Of a stretch of 64,000 bases of DNA, positions 39,501-53,300 are shown piece after piece. The notes below the pieces were generated by a model. The model did no database searches. It worked only from the letters and a program-made list of their open reading frames with translations, and was not told the origin of the DNA. How positions within the stretch are numbered: the first letter of the stretch is position 1; every line of letters begins with the position of its first letter. The DNA is taken from NCBI GenBank assembly GCA_963070105.1, contig OY718808.1, positions 5,185,738 to 5,249,737 of the forward strand. The letters are read 5' to 3'. Source of the stretch: Litomosoides sigmodontis (taxonomy: Eukaryota > Nematoda > Chromadorea > Rhabditida > Onchocercidae). Made by a program: the position numbers and the translations under genes.

Positions 39501-42496
39501 GAAGGCGAAATGAGATTCGATTGCAAGATATAAGCTTGAATGGTTATTCGAACTCAATTAAAAGGGATATTTTGCCTTCACAAATTGCTAATGATTTAAA
39601 AAGTATGGAATTATTTTATTGTGAAATGTGGCACATTCAGTTTAGTGATTTCATTTTCAATATTTTTAAATGAAATGAACTTTTATTTTCAGCTATTCCT
39701 CGAGTACCGAAAAACAGTATTAGCCTTTTGCGCATAATTGGGAAAGGAAGTTTTGGAGAAGTGTACGAAGGAGCTGTAGACGGATTACCTCAGTCACCTT
39801 CAAAAGCAATTCAGGTTGCTGTCAAAGTTAGTTTTATATTTGCATTTCTGCTTCAGGTCTTTCTACAATTAAAATCCAATTCATTTCATTCTGTTATTAT
39901 TAAAGATCGAAAAGAATAGTTTAAAATTTTAGACTCTAAAAAGTGGATTCTCTGAATCAGATCGAATGAAATTCCTTCAGGAGGCAGTTTTGATGAAGTA
40001 TGTTTTTGCAGCTTTCTTTCTTGAAGCATATTTAGGTTCGCAATTGCAGTAATAATTTTCTAACCTAAATTTTATTATTTTTAAGCAGCTTCGACCATCC
40101 AAATATTGTGAAATTATTGGGTGTTTCGCTTGAAACAGAGCCATATTTTCTTATTATTGAACTTATGGAAGGCGGCGACCTTCTTGGATTTCTGCGCTCC
40201 AGGTTTTTCGTTCTACTTTTCGCTATAATCTCTGTAGTGTTTCTTAAATTGGCTAATATCTGACTAATATTTTGAATTATACGAGTTTTTCTTATTCATT
40301 AATCGTTTTTAGCCGTCCATCTGATTGCCTACCATCACAGCTTTCGTTGTATGAATTGATAGGAATGATGGTTGACGTAGGACGTGGTGCGGCATATTTG
40401 GAGATTAAAAAACGTGTACATCGCCATCTAGCGGCTAGAAATTGTCTCATTTCTTCAAGGAAATCTAATACGCGAATTACAAAAATAGGTAACAACTCAC
40501 TTTTTAGTATAGTGTAGTATGAAATAATCACTTGAAAAGTTTTAAACCTAAAATTATAAAATTTCTGAAATATTCCGAGAAATTTGAACAAGAGGAGAAA
40601 CAGGATTTCAGAAAATTAATAGCTAAGCTCAATTATTTTTCGCTATCTTTCTTTAGCTTTTAGTTTTTAGTTTCTTTTTCAAAAGTACTTGGTCACTTGT
40701 TGTAGCCGACTTTGGTCATGCTCGTGATATTTATACCAATGATTACTATCGTGTGCACGGAGATGATTTCCTGCCATTGCGGTGGTTATCACCTGAATCA
40801 ATTGACGATGGTATTTTCACTTCAAAAAGTGATGTGTGGTCATTTGGTATATTACTGTGGGAAATTTTAACTCTTGGACAGCAACCTTTCTCAGGCAAAA
40901 ATAATGTGCAGGTAATGTCTTAGTGAAAATGATAAAATTTGATTTAGCTGAGCGTGAAAGCCAACCTTTAAGAAAAGAAATATTTTGATTAGAGGTTTTT
41001 GATCAAATGCTTTCTTTAAATTAAGGTATTTTCATTTTTTTGTTTTTTTAGAAAACCCTAATTTGTAGAAATTTCAAGACATCATTATAAAATTATTTTG
41101 ATCAATCCAGGTGATGTCCTTTGTGAAGAACGGTGGGAAGCCAGAGAAGCCACAGTTCTGTCCAGATGAAATGTATGCAAAAGTTCATTGCCCATATTTC
41201 ATTTATATTATTATATTAGTCATTTATAGTCTACAAGTAATTAATTGGTTGTAGTTTCGCTATTGTGGAGCGCGCTTGGATTTACGATCCGGAAGAACGT
41301 CCTCGATTTGCCGATCTTTTGCCGGAGCTGGAAGCTTTGCGTGGTTGCCCGCTGTATCAGGTTTTCCAATATATTGTTGATATTTCAGTGTCTTTCCCTT
41401 CCTCTTTAATTAACTTTCTATTTAAGGAAGATGCACCATATCCGCCGAGTTGTTCCTCACTAAAAACCGATTCGAATTTCGAGCTTTCATTTAATTCTAA
41501 TATAAGCCATGGAGAAAGTGCACGTAGTGAAAGTGTAAGATTCGATAAGAGTGGTCAGTTTGTGTCAATCCGAAATATTAGTGGATTTTTTTCTGCAAAT
41601 TATAAATGTTTTCATACAAATTAGTAAGACAATTTTTATTTTCTTAACTAAGTTCGTTTCTTTTTTTTGCTATAAATAGTTGTTTTACTCTTTTGCAGAT
41701 AATCCCTCAACAAAAAAACAAGGCCGTCCATCAATTTTAAGGTCTCTTCGTAGAGAACGTCCTAAACCGCCTGTATGCTGCTTTTGCATTTACAATTCTC
41801 TGCACCAAACAAGCTCTATAAATTTTGTTTTGAATTGTATACCAGAAGTATCCAAAACTCGGGACTAAAAAACTGACTGAAAATAAATGCCAAGTACATC
41901 ATTTTACATTGTAAATTTATCATACAGCAGCCCAGTCCCGCTGATTTGGAGACCAACGGCAATCGAAGGTCGAAGTCGGTAAATAGCACTACCAGTGATG
42001 TCGATTCGTTCACTCGGGGTAAGTTGTTTTTTTACCTTGATTAATGTCGCTCCTGGATAGATCCGGACAGATTGCACTTTCTACGAAGCCAGCTTCTACA
42101 TTGTTTCTAACTGCCTATGAATTAATTTAATGATTGATAGCTGATTGTCAGTTATAAATCAAATATAATTTTTCCTTTAAGATTGCGACGAGGAATTTGG
42201 CAGTAATACGTTCATGTCAAGTGGCTGCTACGGTGAGCTCTTTTACTTACCGAAGCATAAAGTGCTAATAAATTTTTTGGGGTCATGAAATTCTGCAAAT
42301 TTTAGAGATCCCAAAAAAATCACAGCCGATGAAGTCACAGAAGACCAGACCGAAGCATCGAGTGCCTGAATCATCAAACCGTTCTCCCATATCATCATCG
42401 TCGGCAAGTCCTTATTCCTCTCTGAGAAGCCCTTCTTCTGGTGACAGTGACATTCCATCAATATATATTCGACCAGCACGAGTTAGCCGAGTCTAA
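27545..42496 (+). CDS. rol-3: ROS1/Sevenless-type receptor tyrosine kinase (partly degenerate catalytic loop)
   Basis: Large type I receptor of the ROS1/Sevenless family, of which C. elegans ROL-3 is the member. About 35 exons. The start [12 protein letters not shown] leads into a hydrophobic signal peptide ([13 protein letters not shown]). Then come a Cys-rich segment (28.15-28.28 kb), fibronectin III-like blocks (28.43-29.4, 31.05-31.55, 33.6-34.3, 36.4-39.08 kb) interleaved with three stretches of LDLR-B/beta-propeller type (29.5-31.0, 31.9-33.2, 34.55-36.06 kb, e.g. [16 protein letters not shown]). There is one membrane helix at about 39.26-39.34 kb ([20 protein letters not shown]) and a basic juxtamembrane part ([11 protein letters not shown]). 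The kinase is at 39693-41360, followed by a Ser/Pro/Arg-rich tail ending ...[12 protein letters not shown]. The kinase keeps [12 protein letters not shown], the alpha-C Glu, DFG and NDYYR, but the usual HRD is HRH. Many exon edges are approximate. Confidence 0.92.
33363..33567 (+). repeat. tandem duplication, two 103-bp copies
   Basis: Within an intron of the ROS1-like gene. The unit starting gagttatagtcaatgatttc occurs at 33363-33465 and again from 33466, with one visible difference (gta versus gtg after aatttc). Near identity suggests a recent duplication. Confidence 0.93.
39693..41360 (+). other. kinase-domain coding segment of the ROS1-like gene
   Basis: Spans the exons for the tyrosine-kinase fold. 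The glycine loop is GKGSFGEV, and the ATP-binding Lys lies in VAVK at the end of the first exon (39693-39829). The alpha-C Glu is in KFLQEAVLM, and the hinge region reads [15 protein letters not shown]. The catalytic loop is [11 protein letters not shown], with the His codon CAT at 40425-40427. The activation segment is [16 protein letters not shown], and the C-lobe has [17 protein letters not shown] and [11 protein letters not shown]. Compared with human ROS1 the match is strong throughout, so the His is not from misalignment. Confidence 0.9.
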
Positions 42497-43434
42497 GAGC
42501 GATTTTTTCTTTAGTAATATTAGCTGAGGCAGTGAAATGAAATCTCGTCCTTCATTTTCTATTCCAGGTCTCCATTTTCCATCACTTCCTCCTTCGTTCA
42601 ATGCAAACTGAATTTTTTTTTGTATGGAAATCATTTTCTTTTCTGTTGCTGCGTGGAAATTTATGTTTAGATTTTTCTGGATGTTTTTTAGACAGTTATG
42701 TTATATGCCTAATTTGGGTTACTCAGTTTCTTTCTCACTGGTACTATAATTAAAAGCCGTTATGATGATCCACAAAAAATATCAATCATTTCAGTCCATG
42801 CAAAGCCCATTTTTTCTAAGTTTTTTTTGATTGCGAATTTTTCACACATCTAAGCGCACAAGCATTGGGGATTATGTTTAGCGTTCAATGTTCAGTTTTG
42901 GACTGGTGGAAATTCCTAATTTAATCCAGAGAAAACGTTTCACCGTTGCATCGAAATTTTTATGAATTTATCACTTTTATTTATTTCGCTGATTTTTTCT
43001 TATTTGAATTTCTCATACGACTATTTAATATCAAAAACATTATTTGAATGATTGTAAACAGTAGGGTCCATTCAGAGGGGAATTTTTGCTTCTTTTTTGT
43101 TAAAGTTCCCGACAAAAATATATGATACATTCTTAAAGTATGTTATATTTTTCACAGAATTTCGGAAAAATTTATGTGTTGCAAGAGGCTTCCAACTACC
43201 TGACATGAACACCTCGAAAGGACAGATTAATTTCTTCTACCTGATTATTAGTGTTCGTTGCAAGTATTAACATATTATGCTCAAAGAATGAGATGAAATC
43301 AATACATGTTGGGTCATAAAGTTTAATTTTCCATTTCAGCTCCAAACAAATGTAAAAAAAGATTAATAAGCGGATTCTTTTACATCTTTAACAAAGTTAA
43401 CAACAATGCAACAGATTACGCAGGTTTAAAAAAA
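42497..43434. other. convergent 3' intergenic region
   Basis: Between the stops of the ROS1-like gene (plus) and eEF1-gamma (minus). AT-rich DNA that should hold both 3' UTRs. No exon or RNA gene is seen. Confidence 0.7.
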
Positions 43435-46343
43435 TCATTTGAATATTTTTCCCTGGTTGAATGTTCTTCCATCGAAATCACCTTCCCACATCAGATATTC
43501 ATTAACAATCTTCCTCGTTTTTTTATCAGCAGGATCTAGCTTTTTCCAATTGTAACTTTCGTAATCAACCTTAAAACAACATTTGAAATTTTTGATCAAG
43601 CGATGCACTTATATTAATTAATTTGGATTTACCGAAATTTTGCTTATTTTAACAAATTCATCCAACAGACCTGCCAATCTGGCGAAAGCTTAAAAGCCAA
43701 CTCATGTCCTCTCCAAATCCAAATTCCCGATATTGTTGAATTGTTATCCGTACCAAACAAACAAACCGATGCAAAAGCATTTTTCTTCAGCTTTTCTAAT
43801 CTTTGAAACATTCCTAAAACCGCGAAATTTGCAAATTCTGTTCCTTTCTACGCCTAGAAATTGATTCCGAAATTTGAGGAAGATAACTTTCCTTATTTCT
43901 CAACCTATGAGTCTACTTTATCGTGGTTTCTCTGCATAATTTCAAACGCACAGCGGTAAGCATTAACTGATGTCCATAAATCTGATATTTCGGCCACCTA
44001 GCTTGCGAATAAAAATGAAAAAAATTTTAATGAATATTATATTATAATATTATATTAATAAATGATTACTTACCACTTATAAGATTACAACTCATAAACG
44101 TCAAGGTCAAATCTTCGGGGTACTTATATTCAGCAAACCAAATCGAGTAATTCTCTGAATCAAAATTTTCCCAAAAGTAAGGCAGTGCCTTAGTTGCCGT
44201 ATCTTCATTGGAATAAACTCTCTTGAAGGAATCCATTACAAAACTTCTGGAAACACATTTCTGCAGTGAAAAGACACTGTAATGAAAAGCAAACCAGTTG
44301 CACACTTTAGGCAGCGTGAAAAACAAAATTTTCATGGAAATTTACCCTTTAGGCATAGCAGCGAAAGGATCAACTGATTTTGGCTCTTGAGCTAGCAATT
44401 CATCAGCAGCATCTGGCTCATCATCATTCTCATTTTTTGTTCGCTTGCTCTTTTTATCTGAATTTTTCGCATAGACATAAGTATACAGTGGGAAACAAAG
44501 TATTTAAATGCATATTTATCATTCGCAAAATAAAGCTCACCTTCTTTCTGCTGCTCCTTATTTTGTTTCCCTTGCTGTTCCTTGCTCTTTCCATCTGAAA
44601 ATCGTCTTATAATGAAGTCAAAAATTCATATAAATTATATAAAAGATTCAATAAATGGTTAGGATTATTGCGAAATGTTAAACCTTTATGACCAGTTCGT
44701 TCTTTCGTCAGTTTTGTGGATAATTCTTTGAATTTTGTACCTGGAAAGTAACTTTTTTGTTTGAAAAGTTCGTAAAAGAAAATGTAACACAAATCAAAAG
44801 TACGCTTGTTATAAACAATACGAATCGCGGATATGAACAAAAAAAGTTACTAGAAGTTCTAACAAAATTTCCCTTAATAAAGAACGAGGAGTTCAACAGT
44901 CGACAAAGAGCAAAACCAAAATCAAAGCTAAAATTAAACAATAAACTATCTATAGTAATATTTACACTTACTATCAAATTTGGAGACTTTTACCGCAAAT
45001 TGCACTTCTCCAAGGACATCTTTAATTGGTTTCTGATTAATTATGGTTCTAAACCAACGATTGACGTTAATAAGTGGTGAACGCGCTGCTTCATCCAAAA
45101 CATACTGAAAAATAAGATAAAGTCATCTAGCAATTGATTTTTAGTTTGAGCCAATCGTTGGTTGGCTTTTTTCTGATAGTTTGAGCCACAAAATGAATGA
45201 GATCACCTGATATGCCGGGAGTAAATCCATCGCCACAGATATATCAGCAAGAGACATCCTTTCTCCGACTAAAAAGGTCCTCGTTTGAAGAAGTGTATTT
45301 AAACAATTGAGCTGCGCAAATAATTCAGTCTTTGCTGCTTCAAACAACTGGAAAAATTCAATAAGAAACATGATCCAAAAACAAAAAAATCTTAAAATGA
45401 TACCAACAGATATTCAATTATTATTACAGTAAACGCCTTCCCAATCTTTCTGGAACTTACTGCGGTGGTAGCAGCAGAAAGAGCTATCCACCATCACGTT
45501 TGAAAGAAAACGACCATTGCATTGATTTCTCATTGTCATAGAACCTCATCTTATTGCTGAGCAGGAAGGCAACAAAAAGATGTACTATCATAACATTCCT
45601 TTGCTCATTCATGCAAACGTCAAAATGAAAGCATTAACTATACCTCGTTGTCAATATGAGCAACTGAAACGCTCGGTAATACGTAACCTAAAACATTCGG
45701 TATTAGCTGTCCCTCTGACCACTGCATCCACTGTAATACTTCGGAGCACTGCAAGCAATCAAAATTAGCCCGTTAAAGCAAAAATCGAAAATACTGAACA
45801 AGACTTAGCAAAGGGAATATGAATACACAGTAAACGCTCTATATTAAAAATTGAAATATATTAATGAAATAATCATTTTTTATCCTAACATTCGCTCCTT
45901 TCATTGCTTCACCTGCCAAATGCAACATAATTGCGTCAGCGCCGAATAGTGTTACACTGCTGTCTTCCATTGCTGGGGTCTAAAAAATATCACGACATCG
46001 AAAAAAAAACTAAACGGTAAGTTAAATAATTTTATTGAAGGTGCACCTCTTTATCATAAACGCGCGAAAAAGAATCAGAGAGATGAAATTTCTGCTTACA
46101 GTGGATATGATTAAATTCAAAAATTACATCAATATACCAACCACTCCAAGCGGAAATTTATTATGTGGAGGCTTCTGATCCAGCACAATGACATTTTTAT
46201 TCCCGATTTTCGCAGCGATAAGAATTTTTTGCACTCGAAAACTTTTCGGAGACCCATAAACTTTCTGAAAAAAACGACCTTAACACTCATATTCACAACT
46301 TCTATTTAATGTTTCTACTATAAAATGGACTTACGCAGGACAT
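43435..46343 (-). CDS. eef-1G: elongation factor 1-gamma
   Basis: Subunit of the eEF1B guanine-nucleotide exchange complex that recharges eEF1A in translation. Domain order is glutathione-S-transferase-like, charged linker, conserved EF1G C-domain. A three-codon first exon (46335-46343, MSC) is spliced to 46145-46264 ([19 protein letters not shown]). Then come 45890-45979, 45644-45748 ([13 protein letters not shown]), 45207-45347 ([15 protein letters not shown]), about 44970-45104, Lys/Glu-rich linker exons about 44685-44741 and 44540-44593, then 44346-44457, 44074-44246 ([17 protein letters not shown]), 43671-43813 ([20 protein letters not shown]) and 43435-43569, ending FNQGKIFK, the family's C-terminus. 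The ATG follows an AG acceptor (TTTCTGCAG) by six bases, so trans-splicing is likely. It is divergent from CTF4 across about 960 bp. Identity is secure; linker exon edges are less so. Confidence 0.97.
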
Positions 46344-47304
46344 TTTTGGCTGCAGAAATCCACAAGTTGAACGGAAATTCTGAAATGATTCACAATTGTG
46401 CAAGATATTTCTTTACAGAAACAAATGTGACATACGGGACACGATATAGTGTAAATTTTCCGATATATTAGGACTGTAGTTGAACTAAGAAGATTTTATT
46501 AACATGATGCTTATCTTTCCCCTCATAAATCAAAATTATTTGCTCAACAATTAATCTGTTGTGTGTTTGAAAACACATGGAAAATCACAACAGCCTAACG
46601 TTAATGCAACCAAAAACTCAGCACACACTATAATTTGATCAGTGTATATATGATACGTAACTTCTTTTACATGAATCTGAAACAAACGTCTCCTCTCCCG
46701 TCCCCTACGTGCTTCAATAAGTTTCCACCCCTCTACCCCTTTTCTGACACGACACCACGTCACCTACAAGCCTCCCAAGCACATTAAACGACACATGCCC
46801 GACTGTAAGCGTGTAGAAATTCGCACTACTCTGACACGTGCGTTATGAAACATTCAATCTCACAGTTTGCAAAATGGTCACATCAGCCAAGAAGCAGAGA
46901 GGACTGAGATAATTAAGCTGCCAGTAGTTTTTATGATGTGTGTAAATCACATTATATATCTGTGCGATGCTGAAAGACCTCCAATTTGTGATTCATATGG
47001 CCCTACGAGTAGCCCTCAGTTTTCTTTCTTGTGCGCGAAATATTCAATGACCACGTTGTCTTCCACATCGTACCAGTTAGAAGTTCATAGTTGCAGGAGG
47101 TGCTCAACATATTTCATATAATTGCCTCCCCCCTAAACATCAAAATTAGTCATGAAGAAATTGTTTCCATGTGAAATCCCTCTCCTAAACTGTTCGTTTC
47201 ATTATCGCTTGAGTTTTCTAATTGGGTCGATGCGTGTCGGATGTTGCAGATCAGTGAGATGAATTGCTGAGTATTATATTTGAACTGCGCCTATAACAGT
47301 TTCC
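46344..47304. other. divergent promoter region, eEF1-gamma and CTF4
   Basis: Short spacer between the starts of two genes on opposite strands, so probably a shared regulatory region. It is richer in GC in parts (46.7-47.1 kb) than the flanking introns. Open frames there (minus 46551-46763, plus 46867-47121) have no domain. Confidence 0.55.
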
Positions 47305-50300
47305 ATGATGTACTCAGGTGAATTCAGCGAACCACGTCTACTACATTCTAAAGGATTCATACAATTGTGCGTCGATAAAAGTGCTACCGATGACACTGGA
47401 GTACGCATTTCGACTATTGTTTCACGTAGCTTTCTCTAGCGGTGGTTTGCACCTTCATATCGTGCTTGGTTTATCAAGGAGATAAAATATTGATTCTATT
47501 TCTTAGTATTTGAACCTAATAAGTTGAGTTTACTTCACACCCTTTCTTTGTTCATTACACTTGCTATAAAGATTTCCTTACAGCGGTTTTGCCTAAGAAA
47601 GTTTCCAAATTTGTGGAAGACAAAAAAGGTTTCGTGGAGGTGTTTTCACCTAGTATTATTGGCATGATTTCTCAATTAAAACTAAAAACGAACTTATTAA
47701 TAAGTAATCAATTAAGTCATTCATATCTGTCGGCACCGATGGAGACGTGTGGATCTGGACGGGTGATGAGTTGGATGAAGCTGAATATTATCCTAAAAAC
47801 ATCAAGGGGAGAACGCATTCTGCAATAGCGTGGCATGTAAGAACTTTCGAACATATTTTGCTTAAAGTATGCAGAAAACATAGACTAAAAGGGTAGATTT
47901 CTTGAATTCGGTACTTTTGAAGTTGCTTAGATACTTTAGCATTTAGAGATTGGTTTTTCGGGTGTTATACGAAATATTCAAGCCATCGAATCGTATGCAA
48001 GTTTATTCTCTAATTTATGTTTCAACATTTTCATTGCTGCTATTATTAATATCATTACTGTTTAGAAAATAATATTCTAGAGAAATGACGTATACGTCGG
48101 ATACACAAGCACGGACGATCAAACAGGTATCCAAAAGTCAACAGTTTGTCGTTTTGAGAAAGACTCTTTACGGATGATTGCACCAGTAGCAACTTTTTCA
48201 CTGGATTTATCTAGCATCGATATATCAAAATCAGGAAAATTTTTGGCTGCTGGTTCTATGTATGTTTGTTCTGAATAAATTGCAGTTTTCCACAACCAAA
48301 AGTCCTTGAAGTAATTGTTGAGTTCAATATATTGCAGTCCACATTTTTTGAACGCAGTCATTATATTTCTTTCTTTTACAGCGATCATGTTTTGAAAGTC
48401 ATAAATTTCGAGACGGGAGATGTAATACGTGCTGAAGCAGATGGGCAGATTATGTGTGTTTCATTTAACTCAAAAGATGAATATTTGGCTGTTACAGCAA
48501 CTGATGGAATGCTGCGTGTTTTTGATATAACATTACCGAAGAGTGAGGTTTCTGAACCAGTCACTGTTCGGATTTGCTCACGTATTATTGACATAGAGTA
48601 AGCGATATTTCCGACTTTATGAACTATATGGGCTTTGTTTTTGCTAAGAACAAGCTTTTAATTTAAATACACATCAAGAACTTTTCTTACAGGCCATCCA
48701 ACTCTAGACTTCAGTTGTGTTGGAATCCATCCGGTGACAGCTTGTTTGTACCGGCACTTGGATGCGTTAAGAAATTCAGCAAACATTCATTTAAAGAAAC
48801 AACTAAACTTTTTACAGCTTCGAATACATTTGTAATATATTTATTTTTTTCTTCATTTTACTTGCTGTCTGTAAAAATTTCATAAAAGATAATCATTTTA
48901 TAAGGATTGTTTATGGCATAAATCATTGATTAATTGAAGAAATTGAGCATCACTTCAGTAAATTGATGACATAATTATTACAGTTAAAATTTTTCAGGAA
49001 ATGTTTAGTATATGCTGTGTGTCGTCCTGCGGAACATACTTGGCCTCATCTACCATGAATGGTTCAATTTGTGTTTGGCAAGTTGAAACCGGTGACTTGT
49101 TAACATGTAGCAAGTATCAGATAAATGGACAACCAAAAGTGATTTGTACTATGTTTTGGCACCAATTATTACAGGATACATTGTTTTTCGCAGATACTGA
49201 GGTATACTACACTTGTTTATTGGATTTGAGTTTTTTTTTTTTTTATTAGTGGATATATGAATCTCGATTTGGTTTGTATTCACTTATATGATACCAAAAC
49301 ACATACTTGTTGAAGTGTTAATCAGATAACTGGTTTTTCAAAGTTTTTTTTAGGAGCATATATGTTCTTTGAGTAGATGCACCAGACATATCACTTCGGA
49401 TGAGCGTGGCAGCACAGCCTTGGAATTGCAGAACGGAACAAACAGTGCTGTTGCAGGTTTTGATGATGACGAGAATTCACAGTGTATGTAGATTTAGTTG
49501 TGTTAATTTGTTTTTCATTTTGTTATTCAGATTTTCATACATAATAAGAATTTTTTTTCAGTGTCAGTAAACTTGAATTCTATTAAAAAATCGTACGGAT
49601 TTGATGAGGAAGGACATTTTCTTGGTATTACTGATGCAAATGAAAAAAATCCTCTCATTTTCGCGAGCAGAGAAGCTTTAACTTCGTATAAGCCAGTAAT
49701 TGTACCGAAAGCTTTCGTAACTGGTTCTACCCCTGAATATAGAAAACAAAGATATTTGGTAAATTTTTTTAATGTTTGTAGAACCTCTGTATTGCTATGT
49801 GTTTGTAAAGATCTCTGTATAACATTACAATTCAAAGGTAATGTTTTGCAGAAATGGAATCGATACGGCACAATAATCAGTTCATACAATGGAGATGATG
49901 GAAGAATCGAGGTATTTTTTTCTTTACTGCCCGCAAAACTGTTATTAATTAGGTAATTGTTAATAACTGTGTTATTATGGCACCAAAATAGGTATCGATT
50001 TAAATGAGACCCAGTTATCATCATAATCATTGTCGAGCACCGACGTTTTTTTTTGGAATTTTTATTTTTTGAGTAGAGAGTTAGCAATGCAGATAAACTG
50101 GCACGATACTTCGGTACATCCAGAGATAATCATCGACAATACAGCGAATTTCTCTGTTGGTGACATGACTGATGAAGTTGTTGCATTGGCATCGAAAGCG
50201 GAGGGGGAGAGTTTGAGGTTCTGTTTGCTTTTGTTCTCAGATTTGGGATGCATACCATTTTTGGCTTTTAATATGTGAAGTCATGTAGTAGAATGAAAGG

Positions 50301-53300
50301 AACTGAAAATTCTGAAGGAAAGGATATGAATGTGTTATGTTATCGTGCTGAAGCAAATATCAAAGGTGACTTTGCAGTGAAATGCAGGTACAGTGTATCA
50401 AAGCTTGGGATTACGGTTCAAGGCAGTGGAGCGTAAGATTGCCAGAAGATGAATCTGTCGAAAATATAGCCATAGGGAAGACATTTCTTGTTCTGGCTAC
50501 ATCTCAGCGATATTTTCGAACATTCTCACTTGCTGGAACTCAAAAGATGATATTTTGTTATTCAGGTAGCTCGCTATAATTTATAAATCTCTTTCAAACT
50601 GTTGTTGGGAAAGATGGGCATTAAATAAAACAAGAGTGGGTAAGACAATATCACTATTTCTTTATAGGGCCTTTGCTTACTATGTGTGCATTCAATGATA
50701 TGTTTACGGCTGTGATGTTAGAGGGTGGCGCTTATTATGAGGACGACGAGCCGCAGTTCAATGTATTTTTCGTATTTTTTTGGCCTTTCTTATTTGCTCA
50801 AGCGTAGTTCTGAAATTAATTTTGCATAACGAGACTATTTTTTTTAATTTAGAGTGTAGCAAATGTTTACAAAATGAAAACTGAAGGCTGGCATAATTGT
50901 CAGTCTTTGGTACAAACTGTTCCTATCAGTCTGGGTTGCAATGCCAAATTGGTTTGGATTGGTTATACAGGTCGTGGAGCATTATGTACAATGGATAGCA
51001 AGTGTACGTTTCTTTTTGGTGACATATTTATGTAATTAATTGTGCTTTTCATTTATCTATTGTCACTGAATACGGTTCAGTGACTTAAAAAAAAATGAAA
51101 AAATATGCTCCATATTTCTTATAGATTTTTATTTTATATCCTTCTTAGTTACTTCAGAAGATACTTTTATGCTCATATTTCACTGTTGTGTAATTGACCA
51201 GATCCAAATCATATATATTGATTTTTTTAATTGAATAACTGTGGTTCCAGATTGTTGTCGTATTCTTTCTTCCGGTGGTATTTGGATCCCAGTCTATAAC
51301 TTTGCCAGTAGTCTCAAAACTAAATCAGACCATATATTTTTGATTGGCTTTATGGATTATCCTCATTGTGAAATCCGTTATATATATTGTCGAGGAATGG
51401 AATATCCTTTAGTTGAGAGTCGTTCAGTTCCAGCCGTTGTTAAATGGCAACTTCCTCTGTGCAATCAGGTACGCATTATTTAATAAATACTACCATGAAT
51501 TTCTCTGCAATATCGTAGCGTAGAGGTGAGTTAAAGTTCTTTTTAACTTCATTATGATATTTGGAAAATATTCATAGACTTTTTTAAAATTAATATTAAT
51601 TGTTGAAAATTTCTTACCTAGGATTCGGAAAAATCTAAACTCGAGGAGAAGATTTTATTGGCTGAAATTCGGAGGGGCACACTAAACAGTGATGATGAAG
51701 GCAAAAAGGAATCCGAGCTTTTAGTTCGTTTTTCTCATGTTTTTTTTCGTAAATTACTTTTAATAGAATTGTGTGTATTTTTTATGAAAAGCTTCCAAAA
51801 TTTGTTTTACTTTTGTTTATTGGGAAACTTCTACTACCGTTTATGTGGGTTTTATAGGATATTTCAGCGGCATGTACAAAGGATGTTGTTCGATTATTTG
51901 CACTTGCATGTAAAGCTGATCGTCAGTGTCGTGCAGCGGAATTTGCTGCATATGCACATTCTGGACAAATTATTCAGTCTATGTGCAATTTCGCTTCTAA
52001 AACACGGCATCCTTTACTTGCGGAAAAGGTTTTAGCTTGTTGGTTACGTCATATTATATTTAAACATAGTTTCCGGTTAAAAATTTTGAAGTACTGAAGT
52101 TGGTAATTTAGTCATGTAATGATTTGGTCGAGTTTTTTGTCGATAAGTTGCTGATGGAGAAATAGCCAAAGATTTCCCTGGATGTAACAAATTTTTCGGT
52201 CATAACCAGTTTATTTATTTATAGGTTGCTGAAATAGGAAGAACAAGTGCTTCCGAGGAGCAGAATGTAACACGAAATGAAAATGAAAGAAAGAGAAATA
52301 TATCTATAGAAGACATTAAAAAAAATGATTTTTTGGCTCCCAAACGATTGAAAAAGGTGGACACTGAATTTGTGTTTTAAAAGATATCACGTTTTTTAAA
52401 ATTTGTAGTTTCCTTTGAACAAATTTTTTTATAGGAACGCATCTTAGATGAAACTGTAACGAATGCTCTACGGAAGGAACCGGAACAAGAGAAAAGTGAA
52501 CATATTCTTGATTTAGAATCAACTTTGAGTAATGAATCGTCCTCACCTTTCTTACTTCCAGTTCAGTCAGGATTTACTTCTAACCCATTCAAAGTACTGT
52601 GTCATTTAGTTGTCTAAAAAGTTTTTCTTGTCAAAGGTTCCATGTCGACATTTCTTTTTCAGTAAATTACTTGTAAGAAAGCTGCAAAAAAATATACCAT
52701 TAGTTTTCAGCGTAAATCCCAGAATATGTGTGGTTCAAATCAAGATAACTTTTTCGATTCATTGGCATCCGCGTCTACAGCTGCTTCGCGAAAAACAGAT
52801 GTTAATACCAGCGTCTGGATGAAAATGAAAAAAGAGGTTGTTTATAATGTTAAAAAATAATGTTAAGATTACTAAAGTTTGACTTTGTATGTTCTTAATA
52901 GCTGAAACTGAATGTAGTGTCAAAATGAATATATTTTGCCGCATTATGTAGCCAGTCTCCTTTATGCCGCATTTTTTACACCTTTGTATTGCAGTCATCA
53001 AAAGCACGACAAACTTCACTTATGAAACATATTGAAGAAAAGTAAGTTGTATTTTTCATTTTTAGGTATGTTGCACGAACCCAAGACTTTGTAATTTGGG
53101 ATTAAGAAGTGTGTAAATGTATGAATTTTTATGATTTATAAATCAACAGATATTGTAAACTGTACAGATTTCATCGGGTTCTTTTGATCGCTTGATTTTT
53201 TGGAAATTTTGTCCTCTAATTCATTCAGCATTTAGAGAACGGGGTAAAACAAAAACAGGATTTGAATTGTGGTTAAAATCGGCGGAGAATAAATTAAGGG

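Noticed and set aside
45460..45500. Potential extra eEF1-gamma exon reading ALSAATTA
   Set aside because: Skipping it gives exact length agreement with the family between HIDNE and TRTFLVGE, and its phase does not fit.
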